Notes: a model not told the origin generated them from the sequence alone. A DNA stretch of 64,000 nucleotides from Blastomyces gilchristii SLH14081 (GCF_000003855.2 NW_003101681.1:1619893-1683892), one strand, 5' to 3'; positions 24,924-38,840 are shown, counted from the first letter of the stretch. Made by a program: numbers and translations.

Positions 24924-26202
24924 CTTGAAAAATGTTCATTGTCTTCTTATTAGAAATGATTATTCATTGAGACAATGTTTAAGCACATAACAATATATAA
25001 GAAATAGAGAAACAGTTAATCAGTTAAGCAGACACTGAGTCTCTAGATAGAAGCTTACTCATCAGTTACTCTGATCTTATAACAAGATCTTACAAAGAGA
25101 ACAAGATTTTATAAAGAGAATATCAGTGAAAGACCTGAGAGTTCTGACACAGATATATGAGATATTCATACAATTATATATTCAATAATTAATATAATTA
25201 TGTCTAACAATAATATGAAAGAACTCTTGAACATGAGTATAGATACAGTGTCACAGTGACTTTAAGCAATGTTGAAATTGTAATAATAATAAATAGCTAA
25301 TATGCATGTAACTCAATAACATTAATATAAAGAGATTCAATGATTATTCTAATAAGAAACTCATGCAATTTCAACATTTACAGAATTAAATATAAAAGCA
25401 CTGAAAGAATGCTTAAATGCTTCTGTATATTTTAATACTTCTAATCTCACTCTCTACTCATCATGAAGAATGAAAATGCTTATAAAACTGAGTATAGATG
25501 AAGATATCATCAGTTTGCTAATTAATCAAGATTGATATATTAATGAATGATTAAAGAATCATATGAAACAGAAGTTTCATTTATAAATGAAAGTATATGA
25601 ATCAGTGTTACAAATGTCTGATAATATCATCAAATATCTTGATATTCTGTTTCAAGACACTGTTATATAACAGAAAGTATTAAATTAATTACAGAGTATT
25701 TAACAGAGAAACACTTCTCTCATAATATTCATCTCTGACTTTAACACTAAGATTCTAGAAGCAGATAATCAATCTTGAGAGAATTGAATAAAGATTAGTA
25801 TGCTTAAGAAGATATTAACTTTCAAACTCTTACAGACTCTTATAAGTGTAGATAAAGATCAGACTTATGAAGATTTCTATATATAACTTCAGATATTGAA
25901 TAACTGTCTTATCAAGCTTAAGAGTATACAGAACAGTGATAGAAGATGTTACACTTATACATCTATACTAAGAAATAACTCAGTTACTTATACATCTGCA
26001 CTGAGAAATAATAACAATAATACAGATGCTATAAACTGAGTAGACTTGAATATCTATATATAAGTAAGAGTTTTCACTGTCTGAACAGGCTTCTGAGTCT
26101 CTGAAATCATCTCTGAAGAAGTCACTGATTGATGTCAATGAGAAGTGTGCATTAACTGTGACAGATTAGAACACATTACTTTTAACTGCTGATTAATCTA
26201 TA
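24924..26202 (+). pseudogene. Element B-plus leader and gag remnant
   Basis: Begins with the primer-binding region CTTGAAAAATGTTCATTG immediately after the LTR. Frames are broken throughout; 26110-26180 contains a decayed Cys-rich stretch (C-x-x-C...H-x-x-x-x-C-like, around CVNCDR/EHITFNC) consistent with a gag zinc knuckle just before the site where gypsy A inserted. Confidence 0.6.
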
Positions 26203-26369
26203 TGTAATTCAAAGGTTGCTTAAGCCAGCGTACAATTACGGGCGTACGCCGGCTTCTTATATATTGTACACTAAATTAATTAGTGGCCGCTATGGCCCCT
26301 TTACATTTGTAAGCAAGTTCAGAAGCAGCCGTGTTATTATTCAATGATTGTACATTCTTTCAAATTATA
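26203..26369 (-). repeat. 3' LTR of gypsy A copy 2
   Basis: 167 bp, more heavily mutated toward its inner end than the partner LTR at 34305-34471 (GAACCACA has become AAATTATA). Confidence 0.9.
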
Positions 26370-26490
26370 TCCTCTCTCATCAGATTCAGTCATGCTCATA
26401 TAATCATGACATCTGCTCTAGCTTCATGCGGATTAGTGTGTCACTAGTGTTCACAATTATATAACCTATCTCTGATTCAGCTAGTATTCT

Positions 26491-28360
26491 GTGTACACTC
26501 TTATAAAGAAACTTTCACTATATTATATCACTTATTCACTAACTTTTCTCATTCTTCAATTATCTTCTTTATTATCATTATCATCAAACATTATCATTAT
26601 CTTATTTAAGATTACTATTTCTTCTTCTGTTCAACATCTTCTATTTATTTATCTATTATATTGTACGCATTTCTGATGATGATCTCTTGTTCTTATAATA
26701 AGCATTATTATAGTGCTCATACCAGGCAGTTCATTTGCAGTAAGTGTAATACATTGTGAAATGTATATGATCAGAACTTGTTTATCTTCTAATAATTATC
26801 AGAATGTATTATTATGAATGATACATCTTCTTCATCTTCTTATACATTCTTGCTTATTTTTCTTCTCAGTGAGTTTCTGATTATGTTTTCTAACATAATT
26901 TTATATGAACACAGATGCTGATATGTTTATTTTTATTTGTATAGAATCTTCATATATTGACAGATCTCTATCTGTTGATGATAGTAAACTCAATGTTAAA
27001 TCATTAATCAAGAACTTGAAGAATATGATAATGAAGAAATTGTCTATGCTATGTATAACTGAGTCTTTCATATCTCTCTCTGTCTTCTCTATTTCTTTCT
27101 CTGTTACTTTCTCTCAATCTTCTATATCTGTCTCTGTGTCTGATTCTCCTGCTTCTGCTATCTCTATTTCTGTGACCTCTACTCTCACTACTTCTACTCT
27201 CTCTGATTCTGCTGTCTCTGCTTTCATTATCAGCTCTCTCTGATTCAAGAAGATGTTATATAGACTTAATAAATCATGTTTCTCAGTGTGTACACTTCTG
27301 CCCTTCTTATCAACTTCTAGAATAATTTATTATATGAAGACTGTATATAATATAACTATCTGAAGCTCAGTTATAGACACTGATTATTATATTCATTTTA
27401 AATATTTATAATGAGACAATTATTCATTCATATCAGAGAATCACTCTCTCTCTCAACAGTGTTAAGATTATAAGTCTTTTTCTTTTTCATCTTTTCTTTC
27501 TAACACTGATTTTTCTGTTCTTAGAGAAAATTGTTATGAGTTTTATTATATATAAAGTTATGATATTCACAGATATTAAGAAACTTTTTATAACTATTAA
27601 ATTCAATATTACAGATATATCTACTCTAACTAATATCTTTGAAATAATCAATCTGTATCAGTCTATTCTCTGATATTTATCATCTGACTTCATAATGCAG
27701 ATGAAGAATATTCATGTTTTCAGAAATAGAAACATAGATATTATACTCTTTTACACTCACAGATATAAGACTTATATATCTTGTCTGAAATATTATTATG
27801 AGAATGAGTTATTCACACACTGTATTCTGCTTTCTGCATTTCTCTGTGTTTCTCTCTCTCTTTCTGAGAAGTCTCATGCATGTTATAATTATATATACAA
27901 CTCTAAGATCAGCAGATGTTTGTTTAGTAACTGTTTTCATCTCTGATTTTATGATTTTTATATACTAATAATAGTTCTTAGTTGCTCTGACATCAGAGAT
28001 TATTCTAATCAAAGATGATAATATCACTGAGATTACTCTCTTCTACTTTTAAGCTTCTTCTGTTGCTTTCTCTCTCTTCTCTGCAGAGAAGATTGTATAT
28101 ATATCAGATTATAAGCATTCAGCTCTGAGTGACTTCTGCTGTTATTCATTCAGTTCTGTATCTTCTTCTTCTTTCATTTCTTCTGTCTCTGTCTTCTCTG
28201 TTCTGACTTCTGATTCTACAGGTTCTGTGCTCTTCTTCAATTTTTCTATGTATACATGCACATATTTCTATATTAGCATTTCAGTTAATCTTGCAATAAA
28301 TGATATTAATGTTGTACACAGAGCAGTAGAGAAATCAGAGATATATACAGTATTATTATA
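26491..28360 (+). pseudogene. Antisense accessory ORF of gypsy A, copy 2
   Basis: Plus-strand counterpart of 14584-16461. Readable parts: N-terminal piece 26491-26676; SLIKNLKNMI plus Ser/Thr-rich linker at 26905-27243; RNRNID...CYNYIYNSK at 27695-27946, where two Cys of copy 1 are Tyr (TGT to TAT); C-terminal part to ~28360. Same order and spacing as copy 1, opposite to pol. Confidence 0.5.
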
Positions 28361-29089
28361 AGAGCAGCTTACAGCTCTTGAATCTCTTACAGATCTCAAG
28401 TTTTGAAATTTTCTTTATTTTTTTATATTTTTCAGATGATGTGGCATTGAAAATAGATTAAATATGTGACATATGAAAATGAATAAGATATATATAATAA
28501 CATTTATCTTTTACAGTTAACTCTTATAGTTGATAATTAATTCATTATTTCTTTTCTTTTCTTATACTTTTTCTTTATCTGCTAGTTACTACTCTTACAC
28601 AATCTCTATATAATACAGTGTTCAGTGACTAGGTTCAGTAGCTTTCATCTTTTTATAATTCTATCTTATATATTATACTATCTCTCTTCACCTGCTCAGA
28701 TCACTACAGTGAACAGCTCATTGAAACTAATCTTACTTAATCTCTGAGTATTCTCAGAGATTGAGATGACTTAGTCTCATATATCTACAGATGTTTCAGA
28801 TAATTCATTCTCTATTATCTCTATAATTAAACTGATGTAAACAGTTAAATTCAACTTCAGATCTCTTTTTCTTCTATAATCTGACTTATATACAAGTCTG
28901 CTACTTTGAGACTGCTCTTTACTGTGTTGCATCTGCTATCTACAGCACATTATTATATAATCAGCTACAGTCTTATCACTTATTGAAGTATGATATTTAT
29001 CTGATTTCTTCATTTCTTTTCATTCTTTTCTTATAATTATGAAAAGATCAGAATAAGTGAGATTATCTGATTTATAAGTGTCTATGATT

Positions 29090-32000
29090 TCTCTTACTTT
29101 GTGAGACTTTTCAATTATAAGTCTCTTCTTCTTCAATGCTGATAAGAGTGCTGTAGATGATTATAATTCACTCAGATCTTACATCTTCATCTTCATAAGA
29201 TGTGAATTATTTATTAAATTGTATAAGATCTGTCCCTCTGATTCTTTCAATACATATATTCTCAGAGAATGTGATTTGAGTATTTTATAGAGCTCAAATC
29301 ATCTAGATTGAAACTTCTCAGAGCTCTCATTGTGTATAAGAACTCACATTCTCATCTTGAGACTTGATTTCTTAACTAGTGAGTCTCATATTCTTTTTAA
29401 TTGAATTGCTTAGTTCAGGAGTAACTCATTAGCTTTTACACATGCATGGCTGATCTCTTTCAATCTTGATTCTATATCTGTGACTGTTGCATCTACAACT
29501 GCTACTGCTGTGTTCATAACTGCTGTTTTCTTTCTCATCTTTTTCAAAGCATTCTTCAGAATGTGTAGATGCAATTCATACAACAGATAGAATGATGAAC
29601 ACTTGAAGACTGCATACTGCTGAATTCATGTGATTAATAGCATCTGACTGAGATATTCATCTCATAATCTCATAGACTTACTCACTAGATATTTTATCAG
29701 TATATTACTCAAGATTTCATTCAAGTATTTCACTTTCTCATTTATTCACAGATGATATAGCATTATTCTACAATATCTTATCTGTAACTGACTTATGAAA
29801 TGTCTCATCACTTCTTCTACAAGGTTCATACTGTTATTAGTTAGAATCTCATACAGCATTTCATAGTTGATATAGATCTCATTATATAAAAACTTCATCA
29901 CTATCTTCTCTATTATCTCTGAAACTGCTTTTATAACTGATCAGTCAGTAGTGTAATCAATAGCAGTGATTATTCATCAATGTTCATTTAATATTTACAG
30001 TAATATATCTATGAGATTCACTTCTCATTGTTTGAACAGTTGTATTATACACTTTATCTGATATTGCACTTTCTTGTATTCTAATTCTTTCTTAGATTCT
30101 TTCACAATCTGATAATTCAGTTACTTGTGAGTGTATATCTGAATGTTCTCAGTCATGCTTAATCAGTATACTCTTGATTCAAGTACACTCATGAGTTCAG
30201 AACTTTCTAAGTGACTGAATTCCTTGTGCATGTGAGTCATCAAGTTGTGTCTAAATGAATGTTTTAAATAGAGAGCTTCTGCATATTCTAGATTACAGTA
30301 AAGTATAACATCATTTTTCAATTTTCTCAGTTTGAAGTTCAGAAGTATCTCTTCTACTACTTTCATGAGATACTTATCATTCAATATCTTATTATTCTTC
30401 AAGTGAGAGATCATTGCATTCACTCATTCTAATTTCTTACATCTTCTCAGTGTATTTAATATGAACTTCTCTTATATCTGATTTACAGAATTCTCACTTA
30501 TGAAATCAGATCTGTAACTGATTACATCAGGTATCACAGTATCTGATCTCTTTCAGTATTTAATATGAAAATTGTATGCTTGAAACTTCAAGATTCAACA
30601 TGCTAAGTGTTTAAAAGGTTTTATCATTGATTATAGATAGATGAGACTTTCATGATCTATGATCATCATTGTTATGTATCTGTTGTTAATATATCTATCT
30701 CATAATACCAGTGCATGCTTGATTGCTAGTAATTTCTTTTCATACACTAAGTAATTGAGTTTAACAACTGATAGTTTTCTACTATCATACATCACTGAGT
30801 GCAGCTTGTTATTTTTACTCATCTGTAGAAGAGTATCTCTGATAGCTCATTCAGATGCATTCATCTCAATGTAGAAAGATTTATCACAATCTGATTGAAT
30901 AAGCACTGAGAATGTTGTTACACATTTTCTCAGTGTGAGAAAAGTCTCTTCACACACAGTATTTCAGATGATTGAATGAAACTTCTTCTTTCACAGATTT
31001 ATATTCATTTCTCTTAAGAGATCTGAGAGTGATGCAGATATTCATGTGAAATCCTTGATGAATCTACAGTAATATGAGATTAATTCAAGAAACTGTTATA
31101 CATGATGTACATTTCTCAGCTGCAGTTAATTTACTATAATATTCAATCTCTTCAGAATGAGATGTATACAGTCATCACTCACTACATGTTCTACAAACTT
31201 TAACTCTTTCATTTCAAACACACACTTTATTGATTTGATATAGAGCTTATACTCTGTCAGAGTTGTAAGTACTTTATCAAGATACTTCAGATATTCATTA
31301 TATGAGTTTGAAAAGACTAGAATATCATTGAGATATATAAGATATAAGATTTTATTCTGTTTATAAAGAATTGTATTCATCATTATTTGAAAGATGATAG
31401 ATGCATTTATTAGATTAAATAATATTATCAGGAATTTGAACTTTCTTCATTACATATTAAATACAGTTTGTGAGACTGACAGTTCATCTATATAGATCTG
31501 TCAGTATTCTGAGAGAAGATCAATCTTCAATAGATATCAGGTGTTTTCAATCATATTCAACTGTTATTGAATCTGTGACAGTGAATATTCATTCTTGATC
31601 ATAAGCTTGTTAAGTACTTAATAATTGATACATATTCATCACTTCTCACTCATCTTTTTCATGAATAGAACTGGAAAGTCTTATATACTTGATGAGAATT
31701 ATATGAGATCATGTTCTAGAAGGTCTGTGATCTGACACTTCTGTTCTTTAAGATACATTTGTAACAGAGAGTACATATTCTGATTAACTGATTTTACATT
31801 CTCTGTGTCAATCTCATGTACAAATTCTTGTTCTGACAGTAATTCTGATGAAAAATCTGTTCAGAAGATCTTCTCATACTTCTTCAGAAGCTTCTTTATA
31901 CACTTATTCTCTTACATATTCTTTATCTTAATTTCCTTCACTTCTGAGTTCTGTATAACATACAGAATGCTTTCAGATAAGATCTTATAAATCATTCTTT

Positions 32001-32400
32001 CTACTTATTGATATATAAGCAGATTTAACTCTTCTATATCAGAGATATGAAATGTTCTTCTCATATCAGTTGATAGAATTGTATGAACTGTTTTCTTTCT
32101 ATCAGTCAACTGTGTATAACATGTACATTATTGAATCTGCAGATTGAATCTTTGAAACTAATTATATCTGAGAATAAAGTCATATTTCATGTTCTACAGC
32201 TCTCATGCTTAAATATAACAAGATTATTCTCTGAAGTGCAAGGAAACTCTTACTCTTATAAGTAATATCAAATATCAGTTATTAAATAATCTTATACATC
32301 AGAGATTCTTCACTCAGCAGATCTCTTTCAGTCTTCAGATTATATAATTATTAATATATTATATAGAAGCTTCTGTGTCTGCTAACACTTTTGCAGTCAT
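29090..32400 (-). pseudogene. Gypsy A copy 2 pol remnant
   Basis: Best-preserved RT stretch at 31383-31126 on the minus strand: L-N-D-I-L-V-F-S catalytic loop (second Asp-Asp position mutated to Asn-Asp), then K-L-Y-I-K-x-x-K-C-x-F. The integrase zinc-binding domain is at 30423-30163 (MHKEFSHLESSELMS), core at ~29900-29700. Collinear with copy 1 (17200-20500). Confidence 0.8.
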
Positions 32401-34304
32401 CTCTCAATTCTTACTCAAGTGTCTCTTATACATTAACATTTCAGGTCTCAAGATATTGAGATGAGTGTTCACTTTATTATTCTCACTCACATCTCATTCA
32501 GAAGCCTGCTTTCTCTTAATATTCACAGAATTTAGAGAGTTATCTAATGCAGACATCTCTTTCACTTTGAAGACTTTTCATAGAATATCAGTGAGTGTCT
32601 CTGAGCTTACTGATTCTGCTAGTTTTTTAACTCTCTTACTTCTCTTGACTGTGTATACTGTATGCAATCTTTTATATCATGATTTTGACATTCACAGTTG
32701 AAGCAAGCTTAATACTCATGATATTAAGATTTTCACTCAGAGAATTTCTTTTTCAGAGAATTCAGTACTTTAGTGATGATATTCAGATCTAGATTTATCA
32801 CATTCAAGTGTGTGACTTGTGTTGTAGAAGTCTGATTATCTGTTCTTCACTAAGATATACTCAATTGCAGTATTTTCTGTTATAATTAACTCACTTGTTT
32901 CTGTATAATAAGAATATTATACACTTCTTTCACTGTGTCTGATTATAAGATTAAGCATTTTCATTTCACTCTTAACTCAGATATAAGATCATGAATGAAG
33001 ATCTGTAAATAGAAAGATATTGAAAGCTTTTCATTCAATATAAGATAGTGTAAGCTGAAGTGTGTAAAGTATAATATAAGATTACTCACTTATCTACACT
33101 CAGTGAAGCATTTATAACACTTATCTCATATATTTACTTTCTCAAAGTTATATAAGATTCATTTGAAAAACTCATTTCATATTTATAAGAATGAATATCA
33201 CTTCAGATCTGTGAGATTCATCTTTTTATCAGTTATTTATAATAACTTCACTTTTCTGTGTAGAAACACAGCAGATCTTAAAACTTGTTAAAATTTCATT
33301 AACTATCTGTCTGTGAGTTCATATTCAATCTGATAATATGATTGCATCTGACTTAGTCAGCTGATTACAGCATCATTTTTTCAGTCATCATTGAAGCTTG
33401 ATAGCTCAGACAGATCTTCTGACTTGATATATTTTATACTCAGATTCTCATTCTGTGCAGTAGTCTCTGATAATGTATATACTTCTAAAGAGATTGTGAA
33501 TAATCATAGTAAGATCTTCAGATTCAGTATAGTTATCTATCTATATAAACATTCAATCTCTCACTGCAGGTCTAAGACCTGGTTTTCTCTATTTTTATTA
33601 ATGATAATGATTGTGTCAGTGAAGCTCTTTATAGTGAATACTTAATTCACTGTGAATATCAATTATTGTTTGACTTTCATCTCAGCCTGTCACTGTGTAT
33701 GCAAGGCCTTAATCTCATTTAGAATTCTCATATACATATAGAGCTTTGATTTCAGTTCAGCAGTTTCAGCTGCTTTTCTTACTGCTTTAAGTAAACTCTC
33801 TGAGAGATTCTGTATATCTTTCAATTCAGATAGCAGAGAAGAGTGTTATTTATATTGACTAGAGAAGATATTCATTTCAGTGATTTCTCATTAATTATAC
33901 AATATCTATTATTATATTACTATATTATTATATCACTATATTATTATATCACTATATTGTTATATGATTTCTGTTATTATTATATAACTTCAGTGATGAC
34001 TATTTCTTCTTTTTATTCTTCTTTTGAGTAGAGAGTGAACTTCTTTGAATCTGATTCATCACTCTTATCTTCTTTCTCACACCTCATCTGTTCACATACA
34101 TGATATTTATCTGAGTGTGAAGTTTTTTCTCAATAAGTAAAGCAGTATCAATCAGATGCTCTTTCACTCATCACTCTTTATACACTATCTTTTAAGATGT
34201 TCTAGAATCACACTGACATGATAACTATAAATCACTTCATAGACAGAATTATCACACTCTGGAGAAGTCTGTACTTCTCACTGATTTTTAGACATGCTAC
34301 TAGA

Positions 34305-34471
34305 TGTGATTCAAAGATTGCTTAAGCCAGTGTATAATTACAGGTGTACGCCGGCTTCTTATATATCATACACTAAATTAATTAGTGGCCGCTATGGCCC
34401 CTTTACATTCGTAAGCAAGTTCGGAAGCGGCCGCGTTATTATCCGACGGTCGTACGTTCTTCCGAACCACA
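34305..34471 (-). repeat. 5' LTR of gypsy A copy 2, well preserved
   Basis: 167 bp. The stretch 34385-34470 keeps many CG dinucleotides (GGAAGCGGCCGCG, CCGACGGTCGTACG) and is probably the closest to the ancestral LTR. Confidence 0.9.
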
Positions 34472-37400
34472 TATATATCTTCTTACTCAAGAGAAAGATC
34501 AGTGTCTTCTCACTTAAAGAATGAATCAGTATCTGTTCATATTAATCACATTGCATTGAAAGAAGATTCAGAAGATAACTATAAGAATACTCTGATGAAA
34601 CAGAAAAAAGATTAGCTTCTGTTCAAATTTATAAACAGAAGCTTAAAGAGATCAGATGACAATGATTTAAAGAGAAAATAATAATGAATATAATTCTTAT
34701 ATCTACTGTGATAGATAATATATATAATATGAAAGCTATGATAGACAGCAGTCTATATTATTATACAATGATTAAATCTTCAGTTGTAAGATATTATAAT
34801 CTTCAGTATATTCTCTTATTAAAACTCTGACTTCTTGCAGAATTTAATAATTCAAAAGATGTTTACACTTGTTATATGATGAAACTAAACATAGATGTCA
34901 GAGAATATCAATATGAAGATGTCTATATATATGAAGTTAATAATCTTGATTATAATCTTATATTAGAACTTATCTAGTTATCTGAACAAGACATCTTACT
35001 GAACACTCAGAATAGAAGCTTAATATTTTCTAACAATGATAGAATTCATAAAGATGATATTTATAAAATCATGAATCTGACACAGATCTCTGTCAATGTG
35101 TATAAAATACTCTGAAAAAGAAGTCACTGACAGAATTACTGATAAGATTACTGATAGTAGAATTATATAATAATCTACTTTATCAGTCTGACTAATATTA
35201 AAAAGACTCTAGAAAAGTTATTCTGTATTATAATAACAGATTCTCATATAAAACTCTCTTAATAATATCATGAATATCTAGATGTCTTCTGATAAGATAA
35301 TATTGTAAATATACTTCTCTTATAAGATCTAGAAGTGAATCACAGTATCAAGTTAGAAAAGAAGAATGATAAAGACTCTGAATTATTATAAGATCTTCTT
35401 TATAATATGTCTCAAGATGAACTTCTTCTTCTTCAAAAGACACTTAATAATCTGTTAAATAAAGAATTCATATACATTAGTAACTCTTTCACTGCAGCCT
35501 CTATTCTCTTTACAAAGAAATCAGATAAAGAACTCTGATTCTGTGTGAACTATTAAGAACTGAGCAGATTAATAAAGAAGAACTGTTATTCTTTATCTCT
35601 TATCAATGAAACTCTAGCTTATATTGAATAAGCTTAATAATTTACAAAGTTAGATATCATTACTGTGTTTCATAAGATTCATATCACTGAAGAAGATAAG
35701 TGACTTACAGTATTCTGAATATAATATGATCTCTTTGAATGAGTAGTCACACTTTTCAGACTGACTAATACTCTCAGTATATTTCAGAAGTATGTCAACT
35801 GAGTACTCTGAGATTTTCTTAATAAATTTGTATTCATATATCTTGATAATATTCTCATCTTCACTAATGAGTTCAAGAAAGAATATCAAGAACATGTATA
35901 AAAGATATTACAATAACTACAGAAAGCAGAACTACTGATAGACATAGATAAGTATAATTTTAAGATTAAAAGTATAAAATATCTAGACTTTATCATAGAA
36001 GCTGATAAGAGAATCTGAATGAATTCTGAAAAAATCTCTACTATTCTTGAATAAGAGATCTCATCTACTGTGAAAGATGTATGAAGCTTTATCAGATTCA
36101 CTAACTTCTATCAGTGATTTATACAGAACTTCTCAGATATTATAAGATTATTTACAGAACTTACTAAGAAAGACTCAGTATTTTAATAATCAGTAGACAC
36201 TGAAGCTGTATTTATATAAATAAAGAAGATATTCATTAATATCTCTCTGCTGATAATATTCAATTCTGATTGTAAGATAGTTATTAAAGCTGATTTCTCT
36301 GACTATGTTATAGAAGAAGCTATATTATAATATAATAATAAAGATATCTTACAATTATATATCTTTATATCTAAGAAACTGAGTTCTGCTGAATACAATT
36401 ATAAGATCTATAATAAGAAACTTCTTATAATTATATACTATCTAGAAGAATAAGACTCTGAACTCTGAAGTATCTCTGAATTTAAGATAATCATAGATTA
36501 TAAGAATCTCAAGTACTTTACTACTATCTGTAAACTTATTAAATAATAGATATGATAATTTAAGTTCTTAAGCTGCTTTCATTTTATAATACACTACTGT
36601 TCTAGCAGTCAGAACTTAATAACAGATACTCTCTTATAATAAGAGTAAGATATACCTTCTGATGTAATAGATACTTATTGAATGAACTGAGAACATCAGC
36701 TCTTAAATTTGAAGATATTGATTAATTAAGATAGAATAACTCATGACACTATGTACACTTCTTTGATTAGAACATTCTCTCTTTGAACTGATACTAATAC
36801 TGATATCTTCACTTCTTCTACACTGAATAAATTGTAATATATAACAGCTCAAACTGATGAACTTCTTTAAGCACTTACTAAAGCAGTATATCAAGAAGTA
36901 TCTCAATTTCTCTCAGAACTATATATAAGAACTGATATCTCAGAATACTTAATTAATAATAATAATACTCTGTGATTCTGTGAATAATACTAAGTCTCTC
37001 ATTTCAAATCCTTGTATATCTGAATAATATAAGAGATACATGATTCTTATATAATTAGTTATTCAGATTATAAATAACTGTATTAAATAATCTCTCAAGA
37101 GTTCTACTAATCTGAGATATTAAACAGTATTAGATGTTTTATTCAAAACTATAACTATTATTTCTTTATCATCTTATAAAAGAACTGTAAAAAGAATCTG
37201 CTGAAATCATTTAATATCTCTGATAGAATCTGATAAGATATAATAATTAACTTCACTATTAATCTCTCTAAGAGTAAGAATTATAGAAATATTCTGATTA
37301 TTATAAACTGATTAAGTAAGAGTGTAATATTGAAATCTTATAATAAGATAAATACTGAATAAGTCACTGAAGCTTTTCTACAGAGTCTGTTTTATTAAAT

Positions 37401-38317
37401 ATATAAATTACTGAGATCTATAGTATCAGATTAAAACTGTTAATTCATAAGCACTCTCTGAACAAGAATCTATCAAGTTCTCAAGATTATATACTATTTA
37501 TTAACTATCTATCACTCTGAAATCAATGATGCATCAGAATAGATAATTCAGATTATAAAGAATTATCTTTATATGTTCTGTAACTACTTATAAGATAATT
37601 GATATAATCTTCTTCTATATACTGAAGTTACTATCAATGACTGAGATACTATTTTAATAGATATAAGTCTGTTCTTTCTTATATATAGATATTATATAAA
37701 GATATTAAATCTTCTAGAGATTACACATTTCACACTGAATCTCTACAGTTTAATTCAGATCACTGATAATATAGTAATAAAGCTCTGAGACACTTATAAT
37801 TGAGTAGAAGCCTTTATAATAAGTACTAAACAGAATTAGAAAGATTAAACTAATATTCACTGAGATTTCACTGAGTAATATGAGATAGAAGATCTGATAT
37901 GATTGAATCTTAAGAATATATAAATCATATACTCATCTCATACACTGAATTATTATCATATTAAATATAAAATGATAGAAATTCTAGACAGTTATAATTA
38001 CTGTCTTAACACATTATTAGAGATTTATAATATCTTTTATATAAGCTTGTTTTACTGTGCTATCACTGATCTGTTCTCTTCTTAACTGACTTTTAATTAA
38101 CAGTTATCAGAAATTGTAGAAGAAGACAATGAACTTGAGTGAGAGATTGAGAATATTCTTGATAAGAGATCTCATAATCACAGTTAATAATATCTTATAA
38201 AATAAGTCAGTTAGTTATAATTGTCTGATCTGAACTCTGAGCTCTATGTTATTCAAAACAGTGACTCTTAACTGATGAGAACTACACATAATCTCACTTC
38301 TGAAAAGAAGAGATTAA
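34472..38317 (+). pseudogene. Element B-plus pol: protease, RT, RNase H, integrase, chromodomain
   Basis: Plus-strand motifs through many stops: protease region near 34720-34760 (Met-Ile-Asp-Ser-like); RT at ~35500-36130 with YLDNILIF (35835-35858; the usual second Asp is Asn), the K-Y-N-F-K-I-K-S-I-K-Y-L stretch and N-F-Y-Q-x-F-I-Q-N-F-S; RNase H at ~36240-36560; integrase at ~36900-37800; and at 38125-38250 a chromodomain-like segment (E-W-E-I-E-N-I-L-D-K-R-S, Q-Y-L-I-K-W). A C-terminal chromodomain marks the chromovirus branch of gypsy elements. The purine tract and 3' LTR follow directly. Confidence 0.8.
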
Positions 38318-38598
38318 TGTGACAGACTGTGTCTGATTAATTATATAGACTATTTTATTACACTCTACAGATTCCTATCATTTCAATTCTCAGTTGCTGA
38401 TTCTCAGCTGAAAATCTATGGAATTCCTATTCTTCCGCCTCAAAGCTCCACTGTGTACACTATTACATGCATGTATAAATATTCATTCTGATCACTGATT
38501 CTCACACTTTCTCTCTTTCCTTTCCTTCTTTAACATTTTTCACTTTGTATTATAAGACCTATATATTATACCGATCTATTCAGCGTAGGCCTCTCACA
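38318..38598 (+). repeat. 3' LTR of B-plus
   Basis: 281 bp, TGTGACAG...CTCTCACA, following a purine-rich tract and followed by the GAGAA duplication. Less mutated than the 5' LTR (24644-24923). Confidence 0.9.
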
Positions 38599-38603
38599 GA
38601 GAA

Positions 38604-38840
38604 GAAAAAAAGAGGAAGTACAGGAATCAGTGATTGAAGTGGATATTTATATGTGTATGTGGTGAAGCTTTGAGACAGAAGAATAGGAATTCTGTGTACG
38701 CGGTGAAGCTTCGAGGCGGAAGAATAGGAATTCTGTGGGTTTTTCAGCTGAGGATTGGCAACCGAGAATCGGAGCTTTTGGCGGAATCTATGAAGTGTAA
38801 TGGAATAGTCTATATGATTGATCGGGCGCAGCCCGCCACA
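38604..38840 (-). repeat. Initial part of the B-minus 5' LTR, with internal 45-bp duplication
   Basis: Minus-oriented LTR starting at 38840 (minus strand TGTGGCGGGCTGCGCCCGAT), completing the piece at 24570-24643. The segment GTGAAGCTT...GGAATTCTGTG occurs twice, near 38661-38695 and 38702-38739, an internal tandem duplication absent from the B-plus LTRs. The proximal copy is mutated while 38695-38840 retains CG dinucleotides, so decay falls off toward the ordinary DNA on the right. Confidence 0.85.

Larger units (their letters stand above)
26203..34471 (-). mobile_element. Gypsy retrotransposon A, copy 2 (8.3 kb)
   Basis: LTRs at 26203-26369 and 34305-34471 (167 bp each); 4-bp duplication TATA at 26199-26202 and 34472-34475. 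Collinear with copy 1 over its whole length, same orientation, differing mainly by transitions. The insertion lies just after the gag knuckle of B-plus. Confidence 0.9.
24644..38598 (+). mobile_element. Chromodomain gypsy retrotransposon B-plus with nested A copy 2
   Basis: LTRs at 24644-24923 and 38318-38598 (~280 bp, TGTG...CACA), flanked by an exact 5-bp duplication GAGAA at 24639-24643 and 38599-38603. The purine tract before the 3' LTR is 38303-38317. The element entered the 5' LTR of B-minus, a member of its own family, head to head. Gypsy A copy 2 occupies 26203-34471. Without it, B-plus is about 5.7 kb, normal for a fungal chromovirus. Confidence 0.92.
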
